Below, one piece after another: positions 1-8,308 of a stretch of 64,000 bases of DNA (its first letter is position 1; each line of letters begins with the position of its first letter). Source of the stretch: DSOS01 sp035286585 (GTDB lineage: Bacteria > Chloroflexota > Anaerolineae > Anaerolineales > UBA4823); assembly GCA_035286585.1 (NCBI GenBank), contig DATEDC010000067.1, positions 5,565-69,564 on the forward strand, given 5' to 3'. The position numbers and the translations under genes are program-made. A model generated the notes under the pieces. That model was not told the DNA's origin, searched no databases, and saw only the letters and a program-made list of their open reading frames with translations.

Positions 1-1242
1 CACGATCAAGCGGGATATTTTTCGCAATACCATCTCGACCTGGTGCAGGCAGCCGCAAACCAGATCGCGGTGGCAATCAACAATGCTGAGCTGTACCGTT
101 TGATCCGCGAACAGGCCACAGATTTGGGGGCGTTGGTGCGCAACCAACAAATCGAAGCCAGTCGCTCGCGCGCCATCCTGGAAGCCGTTGCGGATGGGGT
201 GGTGGTGACCGACGCCAGCCGGGTAATCACTTTGTTCAACGCCTCCGCTGAGAGAATCCTGGACCTCAAGAGCAGCGAGCTGATCGGTCAATCCCTGGAA
301 CATTTTTCGGGGCTGTTCGGCGGCGCGGCGCACTCCTGGATGGAAACCATCCGCCAGTGGTCGCAAACCCCCGCGGCAGTCGAAAGCGGGGCTATCTACG
401 CAGAACAAATCGCGCTGGAAGATGGACGGGTGGTTTCGGTACACCTGGCCCCAGTTACCTCAGGCGAATCCTTCCTGGGGACGGTCTCCGTCTTCCGCGA
501 TATCACCCACCAGGTAGAAATCGATCGCCTGAAAGCGGAGTTCGTGGCTACGGTGAGCCACGAGCTGCGCACGCCCATGACCTCGATCAAAGGCTATGTA
601 GACCTGCTATTAATGGGTGCGGCTGGCTCGCTGAGCGACCAGCAAACCCATTTTCTGAAGATCGTCAAGCAAAACACCGATCGTCTCACCGTCTTGGTGA
701 ACGATCTGCTGAATATTTCCCGCATCGAAGCCGGGCGGATTACGCTCAGTATGCAGCCCTTGAACCTGTTCGAGATCGCCAGGTCAGCGGTCGATGATCT
801 CCGACGCCGTTCCGGCGCGGAGCATAAACCGATGAGCATCGAGATCGAGCCTGCTCCGGACCTGCCCATGGCCCTCGGCGATACGGAGCGCGTCCGCCAG
901 ATCATCGAAAACCTGCTGGAGAACGCCTACAATTACACTCCCGCTCACGGTCGCATTGCTGTGCGCCTCCACCCGGTAGGCGAGAAAATCCAGGTGGATA
1001 TCCAGGATAACGGCATCGGCGTCCACCCTGATATGCAGCAGAAGGTTTTTGAGCGCTTCTACCGGGGGGAGAATCCCTTCGTGCTGGAAACCTCAGGAAC
1101 GGGCTTGGGCCTGTCGATTGTCCAGCATCTGGTTGAAATGCACCAAGGGCGCATCTGGTTGGAATCGAGCGGCGTACCCGGCGAGGGAAGCACCTTTTCC
1201 TTCACTTTACTTGTGTACCATTCAAATCATGCAGCAAAATGA
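1..1242 (+). CDS. Sensor histidine kinase (GAF-PAS-HisKA-HATPase), 5'-truncated by the window
   Basis: The reading frame is open from base 1, so the true start lies upstream; about 413 codons are visible. The first ~35 residues look like the end of a GAF domain with its exit helix. A PAS-like segment follows (residues ~55-170, ending in FRDITHQ). The HisKA dimerisation helix has the H-box HELRTP (phospho-acceptor His at about visible residue 187). The ATPase domain shows an N-box (ENLLENAYNY), a G1 box (DNGIGV) and a G2 box (GTGLGLSIV). No transmembrane segment is seen in the visible part. It autophosphorylates in response to an unknown signal and passes phosphate to a response regulator; the CheY-like gene 6 bp downstream is the obvious partner. 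Family assignment is very secure; the signal is unknown. Confidence 0.95.
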   Translation, partial: HDQAGYFSQYHLDLVQAAANQIAVAINNAELYRLIREQATDLGALVRNQQIEASRSRAILEAVADGVVVTDASRVITLFNASAERILDLKSSELIGQSLEHFSGLFGGAAHSWMETIRQWSQTPAAVESGAIYAEQIALEDGRVVSVHLAPVTSGESFLGTVSVFRDITHQVEIDRLKAEFVATVSHELRTPMTSIKGYVDLLLMGAAGSLSDQQTHFLKIVKQNTDRLTVLVNDLLNISRIEAGRITLSMQPLNLFEIARSAVDDLRRRSGAEHKPMSIEIEPAPDLPMALGDTERVRQIIENLLENAYNYTPAHGRIAVRLHPVGEKIQVDIQDNGIGVHPDMQQKVFERFYRGENPFVLETSGTGLGLSIVQHLVEMHQGRIWLESSGVPGEGSTFSFTLLVYHSNHAAK

Positions 1243-1248
1243 GGTATT

Positions 1249-1626
1249 ATGGCAAAAATATTAATCGCTGAAGATGAACGAGATATACGCGACCTGATTA
1301 CTTTCACACTCCGCTTCGCAGGTCACGAGGTAGTCGCCACGTCTAATGGGGAGGAAGCCTACGGGGCGGCTCAAAAACTCCTGCCCGATTTGATCTTGCT
1401 CGATGTGCGCATGCCGCGCATGACGGGTTATGAAACCTGCGAGAAGCTCAAATCGAGCGAGCCGACTCAGAACATCCCGGTGGTGTTTCTGTCCGCTAAA
1501 GGGCAGGAGAGCGAAGTGCAAACCGGCATTCGCGCCGGCGCCCTGGAATACATCATCAAACCCTTCGCCCCTGATCAGTTGACCGAGCGTGTACAGGCCA
1601 TCCTGGGCGCTTTGGGGATCAAATAA
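1249..1626 (+). CDS. Single-domain response regulator (CheY-like receiver)
   Basis: A 125-residue stand-alone receiver domain. The acidic pocket (E8, D9), the phospho-acceptor D52 in LLDVRMPRM, the switch Ser82 and the conserved Lys104 in YIIKPF are all present, so it should be phosphorylatable. There is no output domain, so it must act through protein contacts or as a relay intermediate. It starts 6 bp after the histidine kinase stop, so the two are almost certainly co-transcribed and form a cognate pair. Confidence 0.95.
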   Translation: MAKILIAEDERDIRDLITFTLRFAGHEVVATSNGEEAYGAAQKLLPDLILLDVRMPRMTGYETCEKLKSSEPTQNIPVVFLSAKGQESEVQTGIRAGALEYIIKPFAPDQLTERVQAILGALGIK

Positions 1627-1677
1627 CGCCCGGGTGCAGGTCTTTTGCTTTTAGATGGAAAAGGGGAATCAGCCCAG

Positions 1678-2466
1678 ATGAGCGCGATCATCTTGCGGAA
1701 CGAGACTGTCCATTACGAAGTCTTAGGTCGCGGCAAACCATTGATCTTCATCCACGGCTGGGTGGGTTCGTGGCGCTACTGGATCCAGGCGATGCAGGCT
1801 GCATCCGTCTCCTACCGCGCCTATGCCCTTGACCTTTGGGGGTTTGGCGATTCGGCGAAAAGGCGCGAACATTATTCTCTCGAGCAGCAACTAAACCTGC
1901 TTGACAAGTTTATCGATGAGCTCGGCATCGGCAAGATTGCCCTGGTAGGTCACGGCCTGGGCGCAGTCATCGCTTGGCTATACGTCGCCCGCAACCCAGC
2001 GGGGGTGGACAGAGCGGTGGGGATCAGCGTGCCCCAAAACCCGGAGGCGATCAGCCCGCGCCTGCGCTCGGCTTCCCCTGCGGAATTGGCCGATTGGCTG
2101 TTGGGTCGCTCGGCAGCCACCGAGCCGGTGCGCGTTGAAGCGCCAAAAACCGACCCACTCGCCATCCAGACCAGCCTCACAGATCTTCAGGATTTCGACT
2201 TGAACGGCCTGACCCTCAACCTCCCGATTCCCTACCTGTGGGTGCACGGGCAAAACGATCCTGCCGTGCAACCGCCTGACCCGGGGCGGATCGCGGCAAT
2301 ACCCGAACAAGCCCATTTCATCCCTTTCGAGCAGTCCGGACACTACCCCATGCTGGACGAAGCGAGCAAGTTCAACCGCCTGCTCGATGACATGCTCAGC
2401 CTGGATTCTGGCGCCAGCCCGCGCCAGTTGCAGTTAAAAGAAGAATGGAAACGCCGCGTGCGCTGA
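1678..2466 (+). CDS. Alpha/beta hydrolase fold protein lacking the nucleophile
   Basis: An alpha/beta hydrolase fold of 262 residues from the ATG at 1678, which has AAGGGGA about 10 bp upstream; a TTG at 1645 would add 11 unconserved residues. The oxyanion-type HGWVGS motif is near the N-terminus. The acid region (HGQNDPAV) and the C-terminal His (SGHYPMLDE) are present. The nucleophile elbow, usually GHSMGG, reads GHGLGA, so Gly replaces the catalytic Ser (residue 93 from this start). This predicts no classical hydrolase activity. The gene follows a histidine kinase/receiver pair, a context that recalls RsbQ-type hydrolases which act as ligand-sensing partners of regulators. That role is an inference. 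Confidence 0.85.
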   Translation: MSAIILRNETVHYEVLGRGKPLIFIHGWVGSWRYWIQAMQAASVSYRAYALDLWGFGDSAKRREHYSLEQQLNLLDKFIDELGIGKIALVGHGLGAVIAWLYVARNPAGVDRAVGISVPQNPEAISPRLRSASPAELADWLLGRSAATEPVRVEAPKTDPLAIQTSLTDLQDFDLNGLTLNLPIPYLWVHGQNDPAVQPPDPGRIAAIPEQAHFIPFEQSGHYPMLDEASKFNRLLDDMLSLDSGASPRQLQLKEEWKRRVR

Positions 2467-2550
2467 CAACGGTACGCTAGCAGCGGTACGCTAGCAGCGA
2501 TTCGCTAGCAGCGGTACGCTAGCAGCGATTCGCTGACAGCGATTCGCTGA
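2467..2550 (+). repeat. 14-bp tandem repeat array, six units
   Basis: Six consecutive 14-bp units of the form CAGCGGTACGCTAG or CAGCGATTCGCTAG/GA begin immediately after the hydrolase stop codon. Each unit carries a short dyad (AGCG-N3-CGCT), so the array is a row of potential small hairpins. It ends 26 bp before the -35 box of the thiamine promoter. Its role is unknown. Confidence 0.9.
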
Positions 2551-2575
2551 CTGGGTATTTCGGTTAGCGAGTTGC

Positions 2576-2604
2576 TTGACAACCCGTAGCCCTTCCCTTA
2601 TACT
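2576..2604 (+). promoter_or_regulatory. Sigma-A-type promoter of the thiamine operon
   Basis: TTGACA at 2576-2581 and TATACT at 2599-2604 are separated by exactly 17 bp, a near-consensus housekeeping promoter. Transcription would start near 2611, about 15 nt before the TPP aptamer. Confidence 0.85.
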
Positions 2605-2625
2605 AACACCAAGATAAATCAATTC

Positions 2626-2718
2626 ATGCACGGGGAGCCCGTAATTCTGGGCTGAGAGGAGAGCAAAAGCTCTCGACCCGCCAACCTGATCCGGATAATA
2701 CCGGCGGAGGGATAGCAT
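2626..2718 (+). promoter_or_regulatory. TPP riboswitch (THI box)
   Basis: Contains the conserved THI-box elements: CGGGGAGCC, then CTGAGAGG, then GACCC, then CCTGATCCGGATAATACCGG and GGAGGGA. A closing P1 helix can form between ATGC (2626-2629) and GCAT (2715-2718). It sits between a strong promoter and a thiamine pyrophosphokinase and transporter operon, exactly where a thiamine pyrophosphate sensor is expected. Expression should fall when TPP is abundant. Confidence 0.95.
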
Positions 2719-2736
2719 CACCAAAGTATGCCACTA

Positions 2737-2767
2737 CCTCCCCCGGTGCCGGGGGAGGAGCTTTTTT
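2737..2767 (+). terminator. Riboswitch expression platform: terminator hairpin that contains the SD
   Basis: A perfect inverted repeat (CCTCCCCCGG, loop TG, CCGGGGGAGG) is followed at once by six T residues. Its 3' arm includes the Shine-Dalgarno sequence GGGGGAGGAG of the next gene, whose ATG is 8 bp downstream. One hairpin could therefore both stop transcription and hide the ribosome site when TPP is bound. Confidence 0.85.
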
Positions 2768-2768
2768 A

Positions 2769-3431
2769 ATGAGGCGCGCAGTAATTTTTGCCAACGGCAG
2801 GCTTCAGAACGCCGCACAGGCCCGGGATGCCGTTCGTTCAGGAGATTTGCTGATCGCCGCAGACGGCGGCGCACAGCACTGCCTGGCTTTGGGACTCACC
2901 CCGGCGATCGTGATCGGCGATTTCGACTCTCTGAGCGGGCCGGAGCTAGAGGAGCTTATAACCCGAGGCGCTCAGCTAATCCAACATCCCGCTCACAAAG
3001 ATTTCACCGATCTGGAGCTGGCCTTGTATCATGCTAAAGGGCTTGGAATCGAGGAGGTCTTGATCCTGGGCGCGCTGGGGAGTCGCTGGGACCAGACCGT
3101 AGCCAACCTGCTCCTGCCGGTCTCCGCAGACCTGGCTTCCATCCATATTTCCATACTGGATGGACCCCAGCAGGTTTTTATCCTGCACCCCGGTCGCCAG
3201 TTCCAATTCCACGGCAAGAAGGGCGATACCCTCTCGCTGATCCCTCTGTGCGGCGACGCCCAGGGCGTCGTCACTTCGGACCTGGAGTACCCCCTGCGCG
3301 ACGAAACGCTGTTCTTTGGGGCGACGCGCGGCGTCAGCAATGTTTTGACCGCCGATACAGCTCGCGTCAGCCTGTCGAGCGGCACGCTGCTGTGTGTTCT
3401 CATTCACCAGGATACGGACCAACCAGATTGA
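2769..3431 (+). CDS. thiN: Thiamine pyrophosphokinase
   Basis: Converts thiamine to TPP by transfer of pyrophosphate from ATP. The 220-residue length matches the family. Conserved motifs visible are AADGGAQHCL, GDFDS and KDFTDLELAL (acidic, Mg-ATP side), and GSRWDQT at the position of the usual G-R-x-D-H. It is the first gene after the TPP riboswitch, so its own product represses it. The ATG at 2769 has a strong GGGGGAGGAG ribosome site inside the terminator hairpin. It is followed by a thiamine-type ABC importer, so the operon salvages external thiamine and activates it. Confidence 0.93.
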   Translation: MRRAVIFANGRLQNAAQARDAVRSGDLLIAADGGAQHCLALGLTPAIVIGDFDSLSGPELEELITRGAQLIQHPAHKDFTDLELALYHAKGLGIEEVLILGALGSRWDQTVANLLLPVSADLASIHISILDGPQQVFILHPGRQFQFHGKKGDTLSLIPLCGDAQGVVTSDLEYPLRDETLFFGATRGVSNVLTADTARVSLSSGTLLCVLIHQDTDQPD

Positions 3432-3521
3432 TCATCGCATGTTGTTGACCTTTAGTCGTTTATTTTTATTGCAGTAAGGGCAGCTATACCCTGAATCAGG
3501 AGGCTGCCAATGGAGGTAAAC

Positions 3522-4547
3522 ATGAAGAAAGGAACGCTTTTCCTGATACTGACCCTGGGGCTGGCGCTCTCAGCCTGCGCCCCGCGCGCCCTGACTGTCA
3601 TGACACACGATTCTTTTGCCGTCTCTGAAGAGGTGATCCAGGCATTCGAGCAGGAAACCGGTATCGAGGTGACCTTCCTGGAAAGCGGCGACACCGGCAC
3701 GGCCCTGAACAAGGCTATCCTCTCCAAGGATAACCCCCTGGCGGACGTTTTCTACGGGGTGGACAACACCTTCCTCAGCCGGGCGCTTGACGAAGACATC
3801 TTCCTGCGCTATGACTCGCCGCTGCTCGCGAATATACCCGCCGAGTTCAAACTCGACACGCAAAACCGGGCGCTCCCAGTCGATTATGGGGATGTGTGCA
3901 TCAACTATGACGTAGGCTACTTCACAGAAAACAACCTGCTGCCGCCCCAATCGCTGGAAGATCTGCTCAAGCCGGAGTATAAAGGCTTGCTGGTGGTGCA
4001 GAACCCCGCCACCTCCTCGCCGGGGTTAGCTTTCCTGCTCGCCACAATCGGCTATTTTGGCCCGGATGGCTACCTGGATTTCTGGGAAAGTTTGAACGCC
4101 AACGATCTCCTGGTGGTCAACGACTGGGAAAACGCCTATTACAGCGAGTTCAGCGTCCACGGCGGGACACGCCCCATGGTGGTTTCTTACGGCTCCAGCC
4201 CACCTGCGGAGGTGATCTTCGCCGAGACGCCCATCAGCGAGCCCCCTACCGCGGCGCTCACTGCCAAGCGGGGTTGTTTCCGCCAGATAGAGTTTGTCGG
4301 TATACTCAAAGGGACTCGGAACCGGGCCCAGGCTGAGAGATGGATCGACTTTATGCTCTCGGCCCGCTTCCAGGAGGATATGCCTTTGCAGATGTTCGTT
4401 TACCCGGTTACCCGGGATGCCGCGCTGCCTGCGGAATTCGAAAAATACAGCTCCATCCCTGACGAGACCTCCGTAGTCAGCCCGGAGGAGATTGCCGCCA
4501 ATCGCGAGGTCTGGATCAAGGCCTGGACCGAAGCCGTTTTGCGTTGA
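3522..4547 (+). CDS. Thiamine-type ABC transporter substrate-binding lipoprotein
   Basis: Extracellular solute-binding protein of the thiamine/iron(III) type, about 341 residues. The N-terminus is a lipoprotein signal (basic start, hydrophobic core, lipobox LSAC), so it should be membrane-anchored. The region starting VMTHDSF, the stretch DVFYGVDNT and the sequence VDYGDVCINYD resemble ThiB/TbpA proteins. Two starts are possible: ATG 3522 (GGAGGT just upstream, MKK N-terminus) and ATG 3510 (AGGAGG six bp upstream). The second adds MEVN and does not alter the lipobox. Thiamine as ligand is inferred from the riboswitch and thiN context. Confidence 0.88.
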   Translation: MKKGTLFLILTLGLALSACAPRALTVMTHDSFAVSEEVIQAFEQETGIEVTFLESGDTGTALNKAILSKDNPLADVFYGVDNTFLSRALDEDIFLRYDSPLLANIPAEFKLDTQNRALPVDYGDVCINYDVGYFTENNLLPPQSLEDLLKPEYKGLLVVQNPATSSPGLAFLLATIGYFGPDGYLDFWESLNANDLLVVNDWENAYYSEFSVHGGTRPMVVSYGSSPPAEVIFAETPISEPPTAALTAKRGCFRQIEFVGILKGTRNRAQAERWIDFMLSARFQEDMPLQMFVYPVTRDAALPAEFEKYSSIPDETSVVSPEEIAANREVWIKAWTEAVLR

Positions 4548-4603
4548 GCATAGTGATGGCAGCCACAGATGCACACTGATCGGCACGGATTTTAGATAAG
4601 CGG

Positions 4604-6334
4604 ATGAACACCAGGCGAAGCTCCGCTCGAGGCCTGTTCTTATGGCTGCCGCCTCTGGCATTTCTGGCGCTGTTCTACTTTTACCCCTTGGGCAGCATCT
4701 TCGCAGCCAGTTTCCAGCGCGCTGAAGGGGGAATGATCGCGCCTTTCTGGGAGGCGCTCACCTCGCCATCTATCCGGCGGGTGCTGACCTTCACTATCGG
4801 GCAGGCTTTTTTGTCCACTTTGCTGACCCTCTTGATCGGCCTGCCAGGGGCCTACCTTCTGGCGCGCTATCGTTTTCGGGGCAAATCTCTGCTCCAGGCT
4901 TTGATGGGCATTCCCTTCGTCCTGCCCACGCTTGTGGTGGCAGCCGCCTTCAACGCCCTGCTGGGGCCGCGCGGCTGGGTGAACTTGCTGCTGATGAGCT
5001 GGTTCAATCTCTCCCAGCCGCCGGTCCAGTTCGTCAACAGCATCTGGGCTATCCTGGTGGCGCACGTGTTTTACAACACCACGATCGTGCTGCGCATGGT
5101 CGGCGATTTTTGGGCTCATCTCGACCCGCGCATCAACCAGGCCGCTCAGACGTTAGGTGCAAGCCGCTGGGGTACATTAACCCGCATTACCCTGCCGCTG
5201 CTGATGCCGGCCATCAGCGCGGCCGCCCTGCTGGTGTTCATCTTTGATTTCACCTCCTTCGGTGTGGTCCTGATCCTGGGAGGGCCGCGTTATGCAACCC
5301 TGGAGGTGGAGATTTACTATCAGACCATCAGCCTGTTCAACCTGCCGCTCGCGGCCGTTCTTTCCATCCTGCAGTTGCTCTGCACTTTAGGATTGACGGT
5401 TATCTACACCCGCCTCTCGCTGCGTGTATCCCGACCACTCTCCATGCGGCCCCAGGCATACACGCAGAAACCTCTGTCCGGTTGGCGCAGCCGCCTGCTG
5501 GCCGGCGCGCTGATCTTCTTACTGGCTGGCTTGCTCATCACGCCCTTGATTGGGCTGGCGGCTCGCTCGTTCACCCACCTCAACCTGCCAGCAGTGTCCT
5601 CCAGGTCTGCTCCCAGCGGACTGACGCTGAGATATTACCAGGAGCTCTCTATCAACCGCCGCGAGGCCTTGTTCTACGCACCGCCAATCGCGTCGATCGG
5701 CATATCTCTGGGATATGCCCTTGCCACCGTCGCCCTGGCGCTGGCTTTGGGCTTGCCAGCCTCGTGGGCGCTTTCCAGGTCCTCCAAAAGCGGCGAGAGC
5801 ACATCCGAGGCGTTGAACCGCTGGCTCGACCCGCTCATGATGCTGCCCCTGGGCACCTCCGCGGTCACCCTGGGGCTGGGCTTCATCCTTGCCCTGGGTC
5901 GTCCTCCGCTCAACCTGCGCGCCTCTCCGCTGCTCATCCCGTTGGCGCATACCATGGTCGCCCTGCCCTTCGTTGTCCGCAGCCTGACACCCGCCCTGCG
6001 CAGCATTCGCCCACGCCTGCGAGAGGCTGCGGAGGTGTTAGGAGCCGCGCCGCACCAGGTGCTCCGCCACGTGGACCTGCCATTGGTGGGCAGGGCTGTG
6101 CTGGTCGCGGCTACGTTCGCGTTCACCATTTCAATGGGCGAATTCGGCGCAACCGCCCTGATCTCTCGCCCAGAATACCCCACCATCCCTATGGCAATCT
6201 ACCGATTCATCTCGCAGCCCGGGGCGCTCAATTATGGCCAGGCGCTGGCGCTCAGCACGATCCTGATGGTCGTCACGGCTTCGGGCATGCTGCTGATCGA
6301 GCGCTTCCGCATGGCTGAGGTGGGCGAATTTTAG
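4604..6334 (+). CDS. Thiamine-type ABC transporter permease (two fused permease halves)
   Basis: A 576-residue inner-membrane protein made of two homologous binding-protein-dependent permease domains in tandem, as in ThiP and FbpB. It has about twelve hydrophobic segments. Both halves carry the cytoplasmic EAA loop that contacts the ATPase: QAAQTLGASRWGTLTRI in the first and EAAEVLGAAPHQVLRHV in the second. It follows the binding protein by 56 bp; that gap holds a segment resembling a dispersed repeat. The ATPase begins 8 bp after its stop. Thiamine specificity is inferred from context. Confidence 0.92.
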   Translation: MNTRRSSARGLFLWLPPLAFLALFYFYPLGSIFAASFQRAEGGMIAPFWEALTSPSIRRVLTFTIGQAFLSTLLTLLIGLPGAYLLARYRFRGKSLLQALMGIPFVLPTLVVAAAFNALLGPRGWVNLLLMSWFNLSQPPVQFVNSIWAILVAHVFYNTTIVLRMVGDFWAHLDPRINQAAQTLGASRWGTLTRITLPLLMPAISAAALLVFIFDFTSFGVVLILGGPRYATLEVEIYYQTISLFNLPLAAVLSILQLLCTLGLTVIYTRLSLRVSRPLSMRPQAYTQKPLSGWRSRLLAGALIFLLAGLLITPLIGLAARSFTHLNLPAVSSRSAPSGLTLRYYQELSINRREALFYAPPIASIGISLGYALATVALALALGLPASWALSRSSKSGESTSEALNRWLDPLMMLPLGTSAVTLGLGFILALGRPPLNLRASPLLIPLAHTMVALPFVVRSLTPALRSIRPRLREAAEVLGAAPHQVLRHVDLPLVGRAVLVAATFAFTISMGEFGATALISRPEYPTIPMAIYRFISQPGALNYGQALALSTILMVVTASGMLLIERFRMAEVGEF

Positions 6335-6342
6335 GTGCCAAA

Positions 6343-7401
6343 ATGAGTGTACTTCGCCTGGTGGGAATCGAGAAATCGTTTGGCGCCACCCGCGCGGTGC
6401 GCGGCGTCTCCTTCGAGGTGGCGGAGGGGGAAATCCTGGCCTTGCTCGGCCCGAGCGGCTGCGGGAAATCCACCGTGCTGGCGATGATCGCCGGGCTGGA
6501 AAAACCCGATCGCGGCGAGATCTATTGGGATGCCGAGCCGCTGCATGGCATACCCCCTCACCAGCGCGGCTTCGGATTGATGTTCCAGGATTACGCCCTC
6601 TTCCCGCACATGAACGTCTATGCCAATGTCGCCTTTGGGCTGCGCATGACGAAGCTGCCAGAAGCCGCAATCCGCCAGCGAGTCGCCGAGGTGCTCGAGC
6701 TGGTGGGATTGGCGAGCTTCGACCAGCGGGATGTCAACACGCTGTCTGGCGGCGAGCAGCAAAGGGTCGCCCTGGCGCGGTCGCTGGCTCCAAACCCACC
6801 CCTGCTGATGCTCGATGAGCCGCTGGGCTCGCTCGATCGCGCTTTGCGGGAGCGGCTGGTCGAGGAGCTGGGTGCGATTCTGAAGAACAGCCAGCAGACC
6901 GCCATCTACGTCACCCACGACCAGGAAGAGGCTTTTGCGCTCGCCGGCCGGGTGGTCGTGATGAACCAAGGTGGGGTCGAGCAAATCGGGACGCCCCACC
7001 TTATCTACTCGCAGCCCGCCTCGACCTTTGTAGCTCGATTCATAGGGCTGAACAACCTGTTTGAGGGCGAGATACAAAGGATCGCGGGGCGGAAAGTGGT
7101 CGCCACCCCCCTCGGCCCGATACCCTGCAACACACAGGCGAGCGGCAGGGTGATGGTGCTGCTGCACCCAGACGCCGTGCGCATAAATGAGCAGCTGGAA
7201 GGGCAGCAAGTCAGGCTGGAAGGGCGGGTCGTTGAGCGCTCCTTCCGGGGCAGCCTGTGCCGCATCGTCCTGGCTATCAACGCGCTGCGTCTGACTTTCG
7301 ACTTCATGTCCAGCACGCCTTTGCCATCGGAAGGCGAAAGCGCGACCCTGGTCTTCGATCCCGAGCAGGCAATCCGGCTGCTCCCGCTTGACGATTATTA
7401 A
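6343..7401 (+). CDS. Thiamine-type ABC transporter ATP-binding protein
   Basis: A 352-residue ABC ATPase of the FbpC/PotA/ThiQ group. Walker A is GPSGCGKST, the signature is LSGGEQQRVALARSL, Walker B is LLMLDEPLGSLDR, and the switch His is in YVTHDQEE. It is longer than the roughly 230-residue ThiQ of E. coli because of a C-terminal TOBE-like domain (from about residue 240), as in FbpC and PotA. It powers the permease encoded immediately upstream. An iron or polyamine role is possible from sequence alone; the TPP riboswitch argues for thiamine. Confidence 0.92.
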   Translation: MSVLRLVGIEKSFGATRAVRGVSFEVAEGEILALLGPSGCGKSTVLAMIAGLEKPDRGEIYWDAEPLHGIPPHQRGFGLMFQDYALFPHMNVYANVAFGLRMTKLPEAAIRQRVAEVLELVGLASFDQRDVNTLSGGEQQRVALARSLAPNPPLLMLDEPLGSLDRALRERLVEELGAILKNSQQTAIYVTHDQEEAFALAGRVVVMNQGGVEQIGTPHLIYSQPASTFVARFIGLNNLFEGEIQRIAGRKVVATPLGPIPCNTQASGRVMVLLHPDAVRINEQLEGQQVRLEGRVVERSFRGSLCRIVLAINALRLTFDFMSSTPLPSEGESATLVFDPEQAIRLLPLDDY

Positions 7402-7450
7402 ATATTTTTATATAATAAATATTAAAATAATATATCTTAAAGGAGGTAAC
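7402..7450 (+). promoter_or_regulatory. Very AT-rich spacer with strong ribosome site
   Basis: An almost pure A/T stretch interrupts the otherwise GC-rich operon and ends in AGGAGGT (7441-7447), 3 bp before the rhodanese ATG. It could hold an internal promoter or an mRNA processing site; no clear -35/-10 pair stands out. Confidence 0.4.
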
Positions 7451-8308
7451 ATGTCTGAGCATGAATACGCCCACCCCGAGTTCCTGGTTGAGACCGATTG
7501 GGTTGCCCAGCACCTGGATGACCCGGCAATCCGGCTGGTTGAATCGGATGAAGATTACCTGCTCTATGATACCGGGCATATCCCGGGAGCCGTGAAAGTT
7601 GATTGGTTCACCACCCTGCAGCACCCCATCCGCCGAGATTTCCTGAGCACAGACGAATTCGAAGCGCTGTGCTCGCAGCTAGGCATAGCCAACGACACCA
7701 CCGTGGTTTTCTATGGCGATAAAAGCAACTGGTTCGCAACCTACGCCCTGTGGCTTTTCCGCTATTATGGTCATGCAAAGCTCAAAATCATGAACGGCGG
7801 TCGAGCCAAGTGGGGCCAAGAAATCCGCCCGCTGACCAAAGTAGTTCCCTACTATCCACGTACGACTTACCAGGCAAAGGGACCAAACCCAAGCATCCGC
7901 GCCTTCCGCGACCAGGTGTTCCAGCATCTGGACGCCAAACTTCCGCTTGTGGACGTTCGCTCACCGAAGGAATACACCGGCGAGCTGATCCACATGCCCA
8001 ATTACCCCCAGGAAGGCGCCACTCGCGGCGGGCATATCCCCGGCGCAATGAACATCCCCTGGTCTCAGGCGACGAATGATTCTGACGGCACCTTCAAAAC
8101 CGCGCAGGAGCTGCGCCAGTTGTATGGCTCGGCCGGCATCACGCCGGACAAAGAGATCATCGCCTACTGCCGCATAGGCGAGCGCAGCTCGCACACCTGG
8201 TTCGTGCTCACCTACTTACTGGGCTACCCAAAGGTCAAGAATTACGATGGCTCGTGGACTGAGTGGGGCAACCTGGTCAACGCCCCGATCGAAAAAATCT
8301 CCGTTTGA
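7451..8308 (+). CDS. Thiosulfate sulfurtransferase (two-domain rhodanese)
   Basis: Transfers sulfane sulfur from thiosulfate to an acceptor through a persulfide on the active-site Cys. The 285-residue length is typical for tandem rhodanese proteins. The N-terminal inactive domain has a DTGHIPGAV motif. The C-terminal active domain has PLVDVRSPKEY, GGHIPGAMNIPW and the loop CRIGERSSH with the catalytic Cys. The sequence around that loop and YDGSWTEWG resembles actinobacterial CysA/SseC-type enzymes. The ATG at 7451 is fixed by AGGAGGT just upstream. Placement behind the thiamine transporter may reflect sulfur supply for thiazole synthesis, but no thiazole gene is nearby. Confidence 0.93.
   Translation: MSEHEYAHPEFLVETDWVAQHLDDPAIRLVESDEDYLLYDTGHIPGAVKVDWFTTLQHPIRRDFLSTDEFEALCSQLGIANDTTVVFYGDKSNWFATYALWLFRYYGHAKLKIMNGGRAKWGQEIRPLTKVVPYYPRTTYQAKGPNPSIRAFRDQVFQHLDAKLPLVDVRSPKEYTGELIHMPNYPQEGATRGGHIPGAMNIPWSQATNDSDGTFKTAQELRQLYGSAGITPDKEIIAYCRIGERSSHTWFVLTYLLGYPKVKNYDGSWTEWGNLVNAPIEKISV

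Noticed and set aside
2467..2550. 14-bp tandem array considered as CRISPR or an origin iteron set
   Set aside because: Units are contiguous without spacers. No dnaA, parA/B or replication gene is nearby and no DnaA boxes were seen.
4548..4603. CACAGATGCACACTGATCGG between the thiamine binding protein and permease genes
   Set aside because: It resembles a dispersed intergenic phrase found in many bacterial genomes, but one degraded copy without an internal repeat is too little to call an element.
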